Positions 38,700 to 49,283 of a DNA stretch of 64,000 nucleotides are shown piece by piece; within the stretch, counting starts at the first letter, position 1, and each line of letters opens with the position of its first letter. The DNA comes from Phoebastria nigripes. Lineage: Eukaryota; Chordata; Aves; Procellariiformes; Diomedeidae. The stretch is from NCBI GenBank assembly GCA_035582835.1, contig JAYKAV010001809.1:494832-558831 (forward strand), read 5' to 3'. Below the pieces are notes generated by a model. It made no database searches. It was not told the DNA's origin and was given only the letters and a program-made list of their open reading frames with translations. The position numbers were made by a program, and so were the translations under genes.

Positions 38700-38732
38700 C
38701 ACCATTTATAGGGTCATAAGATGATTGGCTTT
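38700..38732 (-). promoter_or_regulatory. CCAAT and TATA boxes of the LTR
   Basis: On the minus strand 'AGCCAAT' (complement of 'attggct', 38724-38730) precedes 'TATAAAT' (complement of 38704-38710) by 14 bp. This is the classical U3 promoter layout and fixes the orientation of the LTR. Transcription would begin near 38680 and run toward lower coordinates. Whether it is still active cannot be seen. Confidence 0.55.
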
Positions 38733-38892
38733 AGTCATCCGTAAATTTCCATCCTGGCCACAATCTGGGTCGGTAATTACTGGAATTCTCAAAATACCAG
38801 TAACAATGGTATTGTTACCATTCCACTTGAGCTATGATTCAGGTAAGGAATGTTCCAAGGCTGTCAGGGGATGACGAATTATTCCCACTCTC

Positions 38893-38990
38893 ACTCCCCA
38901 CCTTGGCCAGGCAACAGGAGTTCCTGGTACAGTCAGTGACGCTCCCCACCTTAGGCACGCAAGAGTTCCTGGTAGGGTCAAGGGATGCTT
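38893..38990. repeat. Two imperfect 49-bp tandem repeats inside the LTR
   Basis: 'ctccccacctt' begins at 38893 and again at 38942. Each copy continues through 'ggc-a-gcaa-aggagttcct' to 'ggta...gtca'. The unit is about 49 bp with several differences. The pair lies on the U3 side of the LTR (upstream of the TATA box on the minus strand), where enhancer duplications are common in retroviral LTRs. Confidence 0.7.
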
Positions 38991-39142
38991 ATCCGCCCAA
39001 CTCATTACACAAAGGCCAAGGCCTAACAGGAATTCTTGAGATCGTAGAGCGGCCCAGGGGATGGGGGGAAATGCACCACCACAGTAGGGCCCTTCCAAAT
39101 GCAGCTCACAATCAAAAGCCAACCCCGGGGGAAAACAAATCA

Positions 39143-42100
39143 AGCTTTTATGTATTTTTCAGATAGTCAGAAGCAATTCAGGCCTGTTGAACAACTGAAA
39201 GAATTTCTGTAGAATTCATCAAATATGAATACAATACATGACAATGAACATATAACTGATTTCTAGAGCTTACTTCTTTTTCCCTACTGCTCTCTCTACA
39301 GAGTAAGGCAGGAAAGAGCTGTGAGCTACAGGGCCTGATACCTTTTGTACATCCTCAGTGAAATATTCACTAAGCTCAGCTGGCTTTACCTGTGGAAAAC
39401 CACTGACATGAAGGGGGCTGCAGGGGTGTCGATGAGAGCACAATTTGAAGCCAGTGTGTTACACAGCCATCTCAAGGGGGCTAATTTGGCCTGAAGGTCT
39501 TTATTGCTGCTGATGACAGGCGAAATGGAGAGAAGCTAAGGCTGACAGTAAAAGCCCACAGTGAGTTTGCAGGAATGGCAGATACAATATCCATCTTTTT
39601 ACTTGTAAGCTAGGTCTGTTTGATAAAAAGACAATAAACATGGAGCTATTTTTACAAAGTCATTTTTTTCAAAACAGAGCTGAATTTAACTACACCTCAT
39701 ACAAAACTCCTGCCAAAATCCTCTCAGTTTTCAGCTCCTGCAGAGGATCCTTCTGAAGCCAGGCTGTAACTTTCAACCTTCTGGTTATAGCCATGAGACA
39801 GGGTCAGTTATAACTGTGTGAGCTTTAGAGAGCCCACTGCTCCTGCACTGGGATGTAATTTTAAATGGTTTATGGAGAAAAGATAACTGGGAGTTATGAT
39901 TCAGTAGTTTGATTAGAGGACCATCCAAAACTTTAGCATAGAGGTACATGATGAGGCACTGGGGCAGGGTGGAAAGCACATAAGAGAAGGCACTGCTAGC
40001 GGAGATTGCTGCAGGACAGGGAAGAAGGCATAAAGAAGGCTGATGTTCCCCTCCACACAAGTGGTACATGCTCATGCCTATATCCTTAGTAGATAAATAC
40101 TACCATCCTGATTTTTCATCTAGGGTTTTATGGTATAGAGACTTTAAGCTCAAATCCTACAGTATTGAAGGCCAGGGGGTTCCCATACTCAGCTGTGTGC
40201 AAACCTGGACTCAAGCTCAGCATAGACCTCCTACACATCTCCCTTACTCTGCTCAGGACTCCCCTAGGAAGGACACTGAACTATTTGCTTTGCCTGACAT
40301 CAGCCACAAATCCTTTACCAGAAGGGCTGATATGGTATTTGGAAGTGGGGAGGAGAAAGGCACAAGGTCCCAGGAGCGGTCCACTTGGCAAGTAATTGTG
40401 ACCTTGGGTATCCTATGAAGTACAGCCTTTAGATGCTCCTAGGCATTTCAGCAGCGTAGCTGTAGGGTCAGTTCCAGAGGTATTTCAGCTGGAAAGTCAT
40501 AAGGTTTGAAATCTGGCCTTGGGATTCTCAGTGTATATATGTAAAAATACTAAGTGCTACTCCAGAGCTACAGCCTGGCTCAGAAGGTCACAATTTCCCT
40601 GACCTCCCTTTAAAAAGTGGAGGACCTGGAAGTTATAACTTGGCAGACTCCTTATCTAACCCCATCTTCTTTTCCATAGTAAGGAATGGGACAGAGAATC
40701 CCACAGGCAAGCACAATTCAGCATCTTCCACAGCAGAAAGACAGGTTCTCATTAGCTTCAAGAGGATCAAGTGCTTTGAGACAGTCCAAGATTACCAAGA
40801 GTTCTCTTTATCATTCTAATCTCATGGGTAAATCTATGCACAATGCTCCAATTCAAGTGCAATTATTGATGCCGTGTAAATATGACCTCTACACATTAAC
40901 ATAATTCAGTGAGGGGCAAGTCCTGAGGAAAAAGGACATAATACTGGTTTTTCAATTATTACAATTGCTGTTACTTTTGATTTCCTTGTTATAATTATGA
41001 TGATGAATACTACGTTTTTTTTGTTAATACTCCTTATTGTATATATTTGGAAACAGGAAAAAATTACTGCCATGCTCTCCATGTAAAAGTGCCAGAGGAG
41101 CTGTTGGAAATAATGATGAAAAAGTCTTTCTGTTTCTTGGGTGTTTTTTTTCCTATGGCAACACTAGAACACATTGGATGGCACTTGGACCTATAAAAGT
41201 AGCTTATGGCTTATGCAATAAGATAATCCATTAAAACAGAGACAGCAGGAGGGAGAGGGCGAGAGAGGGAGAGAAAATCCTGTTCATTCAAATTTGAAAG
41301 TTACTTCTTTCTTTTTACAATATGACACAGCAGAATGAATATCAGTCACAGCCTTCTTTCTTCCCAGGCAGTTTTCTGCCTTAATGAAGCAGGTTCATCA
41401 TGACTTGGTATGACAATACCTCATTTTTACCCACTGTTCCACTGCTTTTTTGACTCCTTTGATTAAAAGGATCATGCTGCAGTGTCCCACGTGATAACTA
41501 TATTAGTTGGGGTAAGTAGCTGATCTATTACCAGAGGATAATATAGTTTGAAGGCATTTTAGTAGGGGCTGGCAGATTTCAATATTATTTGAGGGTCATA
41601 GAGTGTCTGACATTTCAATTTGTTATCAGGCCACTCATATCACTAGGGCAATCATTAAACATAGACTCTAATAAGGTCTCTGCTATGTAGGGTCATTCAT
41701 TATTGACAAGGAGGAGAGAAATAAATACCTTCCCAGGGGCAGCCTCAGCATGTAATACGGTAAAAATCATACAGAGTCTGGAACCATATTTTCTAGATTT
41801 GCTGGCAAATCAAGCATTACATTTTCAAATTAAAACAAATGAAAGACTACGGATAAAAACATGAATACTTAAATTCTGTCTTTACATACTGTCAGAACAC
41901 TCATTGTAATCACATATATAAAAAAAAATTGATAATTAGATCACAAGTTGGCTTATTTTACCACTATGATGGAAGCTGATAACCCACTTGTGTCATCTTT
42001 GGCTTCATGAGGTCTGTACGCCTGGGACAGACTTTGCATATTACAATTAATCATCATATATCATCTAGCTCCAAAAGCTATTTAACAGATGAGCCATCTT

Positions 42101-42568
42101 CACCTTTCAACTAGGTAGATCTCTGATTTAGCTTGGAAACAAAAGGACTAAATTCTTCGTAAAGGCTTATTAATGTTTTTCCCCTTAGATTAATGTCTGA
42201 TTTATTGGGGATATGCTTAAAGTTGCTTTTTTAATTTCAGTTTTTCCTTGAATAACCTTAAGTTCATATACATTTGACACATCTTTTAAAAATTACCTGT
42301 GTTGTGCTTTAAAATCAAATTGAGATACAGAAAAAGGGAAAAAATAGTTTGGAAGAAGGTAAAAGATATTTTTAAAACCACAACTAAAAGGATTTTGACA
42401 GAGCTATTTATTTCTGGAAATTTAGTTTTGGGAAAAATAAATTTTCATGAAATCTTTTCTCAGTTTCTTGGGAATAAAAATAAATTACACAGAAAATAGG
42501 GGCGTTAGGATGTACTTCAGCATCTGCTGAAGAAACAGCAGTGTTGCCCTAATGGTGCGAACCAGAAA
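39143..42568. other. Unassigned noncoding sequence
   Basis: No gene or mobile element recognised. A purine-rich patch ('ggagggagagggcgagagag') lies at about 41249-41275. Open frames up to 116 codons (40068-40418, plus) have no recognisable domain. The AT-rich part 41950-42260 has a motif-rich texture without repeats, but nothing I can name. Confidence 0.45.
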
Positions 42569-42681
42569 GGGCCTAATCCTGCAACTACATATTGTCTCAA
42601 GTAGTCCCATAAGCCTGATCCAGATCCCATTCAGAACAATAGAACTTTTACCCTGATTTCTGTAGCAGATGGACTGGGCCC
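42569..42681. mobile_element. Two adjoining short sauropsid-type inverted-repeat elements
   Basis: The first piece starts 'gggcctaatcctgcaacta' (42569) and runs to 'caagtagtcccata', the left half of a family I remember as 'gggcctgatcctgcaa...gagtagtcccattg...'. A second begins at once with 'gcctgatccagatcccatt' (42613) and ends 'tggactgggccc' (42681). Its ends are imperfect inverted repeats (8 of 10 positions). The arrangement suggests two related nonautonomous elements side by side, or one composite. No coding capacity. Confidence 0.5.
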
Positions 42682-43884
42682 AAAAGAGCAGTTCAAGAGA
42701 AAATCAAGCTCAAGAAAAAATGAATTATTTTCATTTACTGTTAAAGCTGATGAACTGCAGCATCCGTGGTGATGGTGAATTAGCTTACAAAATTTCTTCC
42801 AGTTTTAATAATATAAGGTGTTATTAATAACTCAGGTAAAACAACATGTCTCCCACAATTCAATAAGGTGATCCTGTCTTTTTAATTCATACGAAGAGCT
42901 TTAATTGGATCAGAAGAACAACCAGCAGACAAATAAATTGACAATATAATTTAATTCAGTCAGGGTAGTGAGAAGGAGTCTTTACTGACAGTTATTTATT
43001 CAACCTTACTTCATTCCTGGGTACCAGTTTAGTTAAATCCAACAGAACAGTCCAGCTCATCTTTGGGAGTCCCCCACAAATAATCATTCAAATCTTAATA
43101 GTGCAGCACCTTGGCTCAGTGGAGCAAGTTGTTCTCATCAGGTTTCTGAGCTCCCTGATCAGGGAAAGTAACCTTCAGTAAGTCAAGCAAGAGATGCTGA
43201 ACTAAGAAACAGTTCTCCCTCCAAGCTGCCACAGGATATTCCAGGAGAGGCAGCAAGTCTGCAGTCAAGATGGCTTGGACACATCTANAAGGTCTCCATG
43301 TGGAGACAAAAGGATGCTAAAGCATGAACGAGCAAGAGAGACTCCCTGGGGTAAATCTTCAGGAAGAAATTCAGTTATACAGTGAGAAGCTGAAAGACTG
43401 ATCATCGACATCTGAGATATTGTCCAACTTGAAAGCTGAGAATCCTAACAACATTCAGATATGTGGAGGTACTTACTTAAAATGGGATATTACTGGTAAA
43501 TATACTGCTGTCTTCTACAGCCAGCCTATCACAAGCATACCTAATATTCAGCTCACATTTCTGTATAACATTCTGCATTCTATCAGAGACTCATGCAATA
43601 CTAGAAAATGAAGTTTTATGGTATTGATCATGATGTAAATTAGATATTAGATACCATGATTCGTATGTTCATTTAGCCAGTGTTTTCTTCCAAATAATTC
43701 ACCATATGTCTAATGACTAGGCAAAGATGGTTATATTGTTGTCTGGGAAAAAAAATTGTCTTGTAGTATGATTATCATTGGCAACTTAGGATTATCAGAC
43801 CTGGACAGCACAAAAAAAATATATTACAGGAAATTCTTCTTCATGTGAAATACACTGAAGATAGAGGCAGAAATTTCCATCGTT
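42682..43884. other. Unassigned noncoding sequence
   Basis: AT-rich, with no recognised gene or repeat. One N near 43288. Confidence 0.45.
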
Positions 43885-45260
43885 ACAGAATCACATAATC
43901 ACAGAATAGTTGAGGTTGGAAGGGATCTCTGGAGATCATCTAGTCTAACCCATTTTGTATATCTCCAAAGATGGAGACTCCATAACCTCTCTGGGCAACC
44001 TGTTCCAGTGTTTGACCACACTCACTGTAAAAAAGTTCCTTCTTACATTGAAATGTAATTTCTTGTATTTCAATTTGTGCCCATTGCCCCTTGTCCATTA
44101 AGACCACTGAGAAGAGTCTGGCTCCATCTATTTACACACTCCCATCATGCAAATTATCCACTAAATAAGATCTCCCCTGACCCTTTTCTTCTCCAGGCTA
44201 AACAGTCCCATCTGTCTCAGTCTTTCGTCATAGAAAAGATGCTCCAGTCCCTTAATGATCTTCATGGCTCTTTGCTTGACTCTCTCCAGTAAGTCCATGT
44301 CTCTCTTGTACTGGAGAGCTCAGTACTGGACCCAGCAGTGCTGAATAGAGGGGAAGGATCACCTCCCTCGGTCTGTCGGCCACACTCCTCCTAACACAAC
44401 CCAGGATACCCTTATCCTTCCTTGCTGCAAGAGTATATTGCTGGCTTATGTCCACCAGACCCCCCAGGTGCTTTTCAGCCAAGCTACTTTCCAGCCAGTC
44501 TGACCCCAGTCTATACTGGTGACTGAGGTTATTCCTCCCCAGGCGCAGGACTTTGCATTTCTCTTTTCTGAACTTCAGGAGATCCCTGTTGGCCCATTTC
44601 TCCAGCCTGTCCATGTCCCTCTGAATGACAGCACAACTCTCTGGTCTATCAGCCACTCCTCTCAGCTTTGCATCATCTGCAAACGTGCTGAAGGTGTACT
44701 CTGCCCCATCATCCAGGTCATTAATGAAGATGTTAAACAGTACTGACCCCAATACCTGCCCTAGGGTTTCACAACTACTGACTGGCCTCCAACTGCACAT
44801 GTGCAGCTGATCACAACTCTCTGAGCATGGCAGTTCAGCCAGTTTTCAAGCCATCTCACTGTCCACTTATCCTGTCTGTAATTTTTCAGTTTGTCTATCA
44901 GGATGTTATGGCAGACAGTGTTGAAAGCTTTACTAAAGTCAAGATAAACAACATCCACTGCTCTCCCCTCATCCACCAAGCCAGTCATCTCATCACAGAA
45001 AGCTATCAGGTTGGTCAGGCATGATTTCCCCTTCATAAATTCTTGCTGATTATTCCCAATCACCTTCTTGTCCTTCATACATTCGGAAATAGTTTCCAGG
45101 ATTATTTGCTCCATCACTTTAGTACAAGAAACTGTAAAAGAGAAAACATTCACACTCTCTTGAAAATTACTTGGAAAATGGGACGTTTTGTTTACAAAGA
45201 CAGAGAGATATAAGAATGGTATTGTTAGTAGTTTTCTTGTCCTTGTCCCTTTAGTTGTTG
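43885..45260 (-). mobile_element. CR1 LINE, 5'-truncated, with 3' tail
   Basis: The best-preserved transposon of the window. Its 3' end (low coordinates) reads 'acagaatcacataatcacag' on the plus strand, the short tandem tail of avian CR1. It is followed by the antisense 3' region ('ggttggaagggatctctgg', 'agatcatctagtctaaccc', 'ctctgggcaacctgttccag'). Above 44250 the minus strand carries broken ORF2 coding sequence. Recognisable CR1 text fades between about 45165 and 45260, so the element is 5'-truncated, as most CR1 copies are. No target duplication is seen, as expected for CR1. Some internal deletion is evident in the region after the RT (about 44290-44450). Confidence 0.92.
44252..45260 (-). 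pseudogene. CR1 ORF2 reverse transcriptase, frameshifted
   Basis: The minus strand holds two overlapping open frames. The upstream one (down to about 44761) contains 'KVMEQIILETISECMKDKK', 'GKSCLTNLIAF' and 'VDVVYLDFSKAFNTV', the RT palm block with its catalytic aspartate. The downstream one (from about 44800 to 44252) contains 'GSVLFNIFINDLDDG', 'FADDAKLRGVAD' with both catalytic aspartates (FADD codons 44672-44683), 'KCKVLRLGRNN' and 'REVILPLYSALL'. The frame changes between 44761 and 44800, so at least one indel breaks the protein, and the endonuclease half is missing. In intact elements this enzyme nicks target DNA and reverse-transcribes CR1 RNA in the nucleus. This copy is inactive. Confidence 0.9.
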
Positions 45261-45488
45261 AAAGTCTCATGAGCAAGTTTAAGAGGGAGGCCTGAAAAGT
45301 GTTTTTTGGATGCTCTCTGACAGGACTCAGTCTGAAGGGAGCTGTTGCAGGCACAGGAGGTTTGAAAGTCTGATAATGTCTCTTTCCAGTCAGAAGAGGT
45401 AGCATAACAGTAGTAAAGTGAGTTCCCACATCTCAATGTGGCACAGAGAGAAAGGATAGATGAGACGAAGATCTGGAGTTTGAGTCAA

Positions 45489-45547
45489 TTTACATTCAAA
45501 ATCACCAGGAACTCTCCATTGATTTTACTGGAGGCAGGATCAGACCC
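45489..45547. mobile_element. Right-end fragment of a short sauropsid-type element
   Basis: The plus strand reads 'aactctccattgattttact' and 'ggaggcaggatcagaccc', matching the right-hand end of the '...ctccattgacttcaatggaggcaggatcaggccc' family. The left half is not recognisable. It lies about 230 bp beyond the CR1 copy. Confidence 0.45.
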
Positions 45548-48500
45548 GCGATGTTTAATCTTCTTGTGTTCCTTTAAGGGAATGTTGTATGAAATGTGCA
45601 ACTGTTTTTGCAGCCATTAGATTATCTCCCATTTCCTATTTGGTTAGCCAAGAAATGATGATAATACAGAGCATTCTCTGTTGAAGTGTGAATGCAGTTT
45701 CTATTAATGTGGACAATCTAATGGTAGCACCCCACTCTTGTTGGAGAGAATATATTTGTCTCCATGAAACATTAATCCAAAGGCACCATGCAAGGGGTAG
45801 CTGTCAGATCTCAGCAATAAAAATGAGTACAGCCTCTGCATTTTAGGAGGAGGAAAGAGTTCTGCAGAAATATTAATATAAATCTATGTGCCCAATTTAA
45901 TTTACACAAATCAGAAGGAGAAGGAACAAGTGGTTAACATCTTGGCATTAGCTGTCATCTGCAGCATAATTATTGTCACAAAACATAAAAAGGATTGGAG
46001 ACTGTAAGAATTTTTACATTAGCAGCTACTAATTCAGCAGTAAAAGCATCTTGCTTCAGAGCTGTTAGTTTCAATTGAAAATACACCATCTCTTCATGCT
46101 TGTTGGACTGGGATTTATTTTGTTTAGATATTTCAGAAAGATAAATTAGGTATTTTTATTCATATGGTTGTATAGCATTTCCATAGTAGCAACTGTTCTA
46201 AATCTCTACAAACCCAACAATACCTGAACTAATAAACATCAATACCATTGCAGTATCAAAACTGTTAGTTTCATGCCCCGTCCTACATTATTTTCTGTAA
46301 CCTAACCCATCGCACTCCACTCCTCTTGGCCTTCATTTACCTGTGCCTTTGCCTCTATTCTACCCCAGAACCTCTTTCAATAGCAGGGATGCTGCTACCT
46401 ATAAGTTTCTGCACTCCATCACTGGGGAAAGGAAAGCACTGAAAGTGGATTGTGCCTAATTTCCTGGGGTTATTTCCTCCAGCCAAGGGAGCTCTTTTTC
46501 CTTTCCAAGAACATGAGGGAGAAAAGCAGCACTATCACCCAGATGTGATCCATGTGATCTATGGGTCTAAGAAAAATGGTTGAGAAAAATCAGTGCTGGG
46601 ATAAGTGGTGATCCCAGGTGGGGTGATCTGAATGTCCTGGCACAGCATCCTCCACTGTGAGATGAGCTCTCTCACAGTAGTGTTTTTGTAAAAGGATAGA
46701 AATACCCCACAGCAGTCCAAAATGGCTTAACAGAGCCAAGATATTTGAAGGCTTCATGGGCCTTCTTGATGTCTGTCTGTTTCTCAAATTCTGCCAGAAT
46801 CATCTGCTTGGTTTTTATTCATTTAAGTATAAACATCTATAGGAATACTCTAATCTCCTTATAATAATCAAGAAAATATTTGTTGTATGTGTCCATTAGC
46901 AATGCTGCNTATTTCACAAGACAATGAGGCAAAACACAGTCTGTAAGAGAAATAACATAGCCATAGCAGTTCAACAATTAATCTTTTCTGATGTAAACAG
47001 CCAATCATCAAAGACATTCTCAGGTAAAGTCCCAGTAGACATGCCAAATATAGGAATGGCCCAAGCTGGTCTAAGGGATATTCAGCCTGGGACAGGTATT
47101 TAGATCTGCGCAGGTATGGTCTAAGAGGTCTGCACAGCCTCAGTGCTTGAATTCAGCAGGGTCTGGGTACTCAACCAATGCAAGTCAGTTCTCTCTACTT
47201 CACTGCCAAAATGAATCAAACTGAATTCAATTAGGGCTGTTTTAATGCTGAATAAGAATGTCTATAATGGGGATCAATGCAGTTTAACAAACCCATTTTA
47301 ACCAATACTATTAGATCATTCAGATGTACTTTTCTAGCTCTTCCCACACAGTAGAGCTCTCGGGAAATGCCATGTCATGAAAACACAGTTTAGACTCAAC
47401 GCCATCAGTGCAGGGTTACGGAGGGTGGTTAAGTACCAAACTCTTCCAGATGAGCAGTGCACATGAAGGGCTGCTGTCCCGGAGTTACACATCTATAACA
47501 CATATTTCATTGGATCTCCAAAGCAGTCCTTCTGTATTTGAGAGGAATAAATTGGTGCAGAAGGTTACTATGCAGCAAAAACCTGCTGTCACACTCATTG
47601 CAGTGCCCCAACTGGCTGTGGTTGCTGGAACTGGGATGAAAAACAGTGACATCTACTCTTCAGGTTTTTTTCGATTCCCTCCCCCNATCCCCACCCACCC
47701 AAAGGCAGCTTCTGGTTGTGCAAAGTCCGTCACATCTGAGAGGATGTGCAATTTGTTGCTGTAGCAGTACAGTAACTGTTGATGAGGACATGAAGCTGGC
47801 TCATGAACCATGCCTCTCATCCCCTTTCAAAGCTTTACCTTGTGTCTGAGTTGTTTGTTCTTGCCAAGAATGTGAAAAGGGAGAATTCAGAAGTGTGGGA
47901 GAACTTGGAAAGATCATGTACTGAGCTCTAACACTAAAAAAAAAAAAAAAAAAGAAAAGCACAGAAAAGGCGCTGCAGATAGAAGTCAGTAGACATTTCT
48001 TATTCACAAGTGGGAGAGCCATTTTGGAGATAACAATACCAAAATAACATGGAGTCAGTTCAGTTTTCTCTCCCTGAACAGCACTGACACTTCTTGATTC
48101 TCCACATNAGCTCAGAAGTTAAATATCTCAAGGAAATATGATCGAATGAAGATTCTTACAGCAAATTTCTGTGGAGGTTCAAGTGGGAGATTTGAATTCT
48201 GTTGGAGATGCATGGGAAGAAAGACATTGAGTGGCATGCAGAAACTGCTCTGACAACAGAAAAGACCTTTCAATGAACTGCAACTATTCAGTATGCTCTA
48301 ATAAAAAGACAGCTCCCTTTCTANATGGTGTTCACCTGTGCATCCCATCCACTGGGAGCTCTAACGCACCCACCTATTTACCAGTCTTCTGCTGGTCAAA
48401 ATGAATGTGTTTCTTCACTCATTTAATCACCAACCACTTTCCCATAACTAACTCTTTACTTATGATCATGCTAACTAGGGTTGATCAGAGCCGCGAGTAG

Positions 48501-49114
48501 GAAATGTAATTTTGTTCTCCAATTGCCCTATTCATTATCCTCCTCAGCATTTACATTCTGCACAACATTAGGATGCTGCATATAATGTGATCATTTACTA
48601 TGTGGCTGTGACTGCCAAACACAATGAATAAAACAGTGTCTTCTGAGAGAGTTATTCTACATACAGGAAAAACACAACTTGTTTTAATGGGGTTTAAAAG
48701 TGATCAGGTGTAGTGCAATGTTTGCATAATACACAGTCTTTGTTATCTGTCTTCTTTTATACATAGAATAAAGTTGGTTAATATTTGCATAAGTCAAACA
48801 ATTCGTGAAGCAACATACCACTTCTCAGACCAGTGCGGTTCAGGATGTAATATTGTACCAAAGTGCTGTGTTGTTAATAGATCCAGGGATAGCCAAAAAG
48901 AAGAGGAGGGGGGTTTTCCACTCCAATTCAGCTAATTTTAGATGTAAAACTATTATCAGGCCCTAGGGACTGGGAAAACATAAAACTGTTGTATTTTTTC
49001 CCAAAAACCGGCTGCTTTGATCCGGCCCAGGCAGGAGAGTGAAGGAAGTGTTTGTCTGAAGCAGGAAATGAGATTTCAGAAGAGCTCTGGCTTTCCAGAA
49101 GGTTCCTTCTGCCG
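45548..49114. other. Unassigned noncoding sequence
   Basis: No gene or transposon recognised. An A19 tract occupies 47936-47954. Single N bases occur near 46909, 47686, 48108 and 48324. Open frames up to 118 codons (47408-47764, plus) have no recognisable feature. Confidence 0.45.
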
Positions 49115-49283
49115 TTCCTTCCCTTCCCTTCCCTTCCCTTCCCTTCCCTTCCCTTCCCTTCCCTTCCCTTCCCTTCCCTTCCCTTCCCTTCCCTNNNNNT
49201 CCCTTCCCTTCCCTTCCCTTCCCTTCCCTTCCCTTCCCTTCCCTTCCCTTCCTTCTCTCTTCCTCCCTCCCTGCCTCCCTCCT
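49115..49283. repeat. (TTCCC)n microsatellite with an assembly gap
   Basis: Nearly pure pentanucleotide repeats of ttccc run from about 49115 to 49250, interrupted by five N at 49195-49199, and then pass into a pyrimidine-rich flank ('ctctcttcctccctccctg'). The true length is unknown because the N run probably marks a collapsed or estimated gap. Pentanucleotides are read without stops, so both strands show long open frames (up to 151 codons) that are artefacts of the repeat. Confidence 0.97.

Larger units (their letters stand above)
37881..39142 (-). mobile_element. Probable solo LTR of an avian endogenous retrovirus
   Basis: A sharply bounded GC-richer block of about 1.26 kb runs from 'tgtcacaaatgag' (37881) to 'gaaaacaaatca' (39142), with TG...CA ends. 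It has retroviral control signals on the minus strand: a CCAAT box (complement of 'attgg', 38724-38728), a TATA box (complement of 'atttata', 38704-38710) 14 bp further on, and an ATTAAA polyadenylation-type signal (complement of 37947-37952) about 66 bp before the element's end. That order gives U3-R-U5 on the minus strand. No gag, pol or env text adjoins either end, so a solo LTR left by recombination is most likely. I see no matching target duplication ('gtagg' left, 'agctt' right), so the ends may be off by a few to tens of bases. The opening 'tgtcacaaatg...' is reminiscent of bird ERV LTRs; subfamily unknown. Confidence 0.6.

Noticed and set aside
44077..44810. Plus-strand open frames through 44077-44810
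   Set aside because: Antisense shadows of the CR1 reverse transcriptase on the minus strand.
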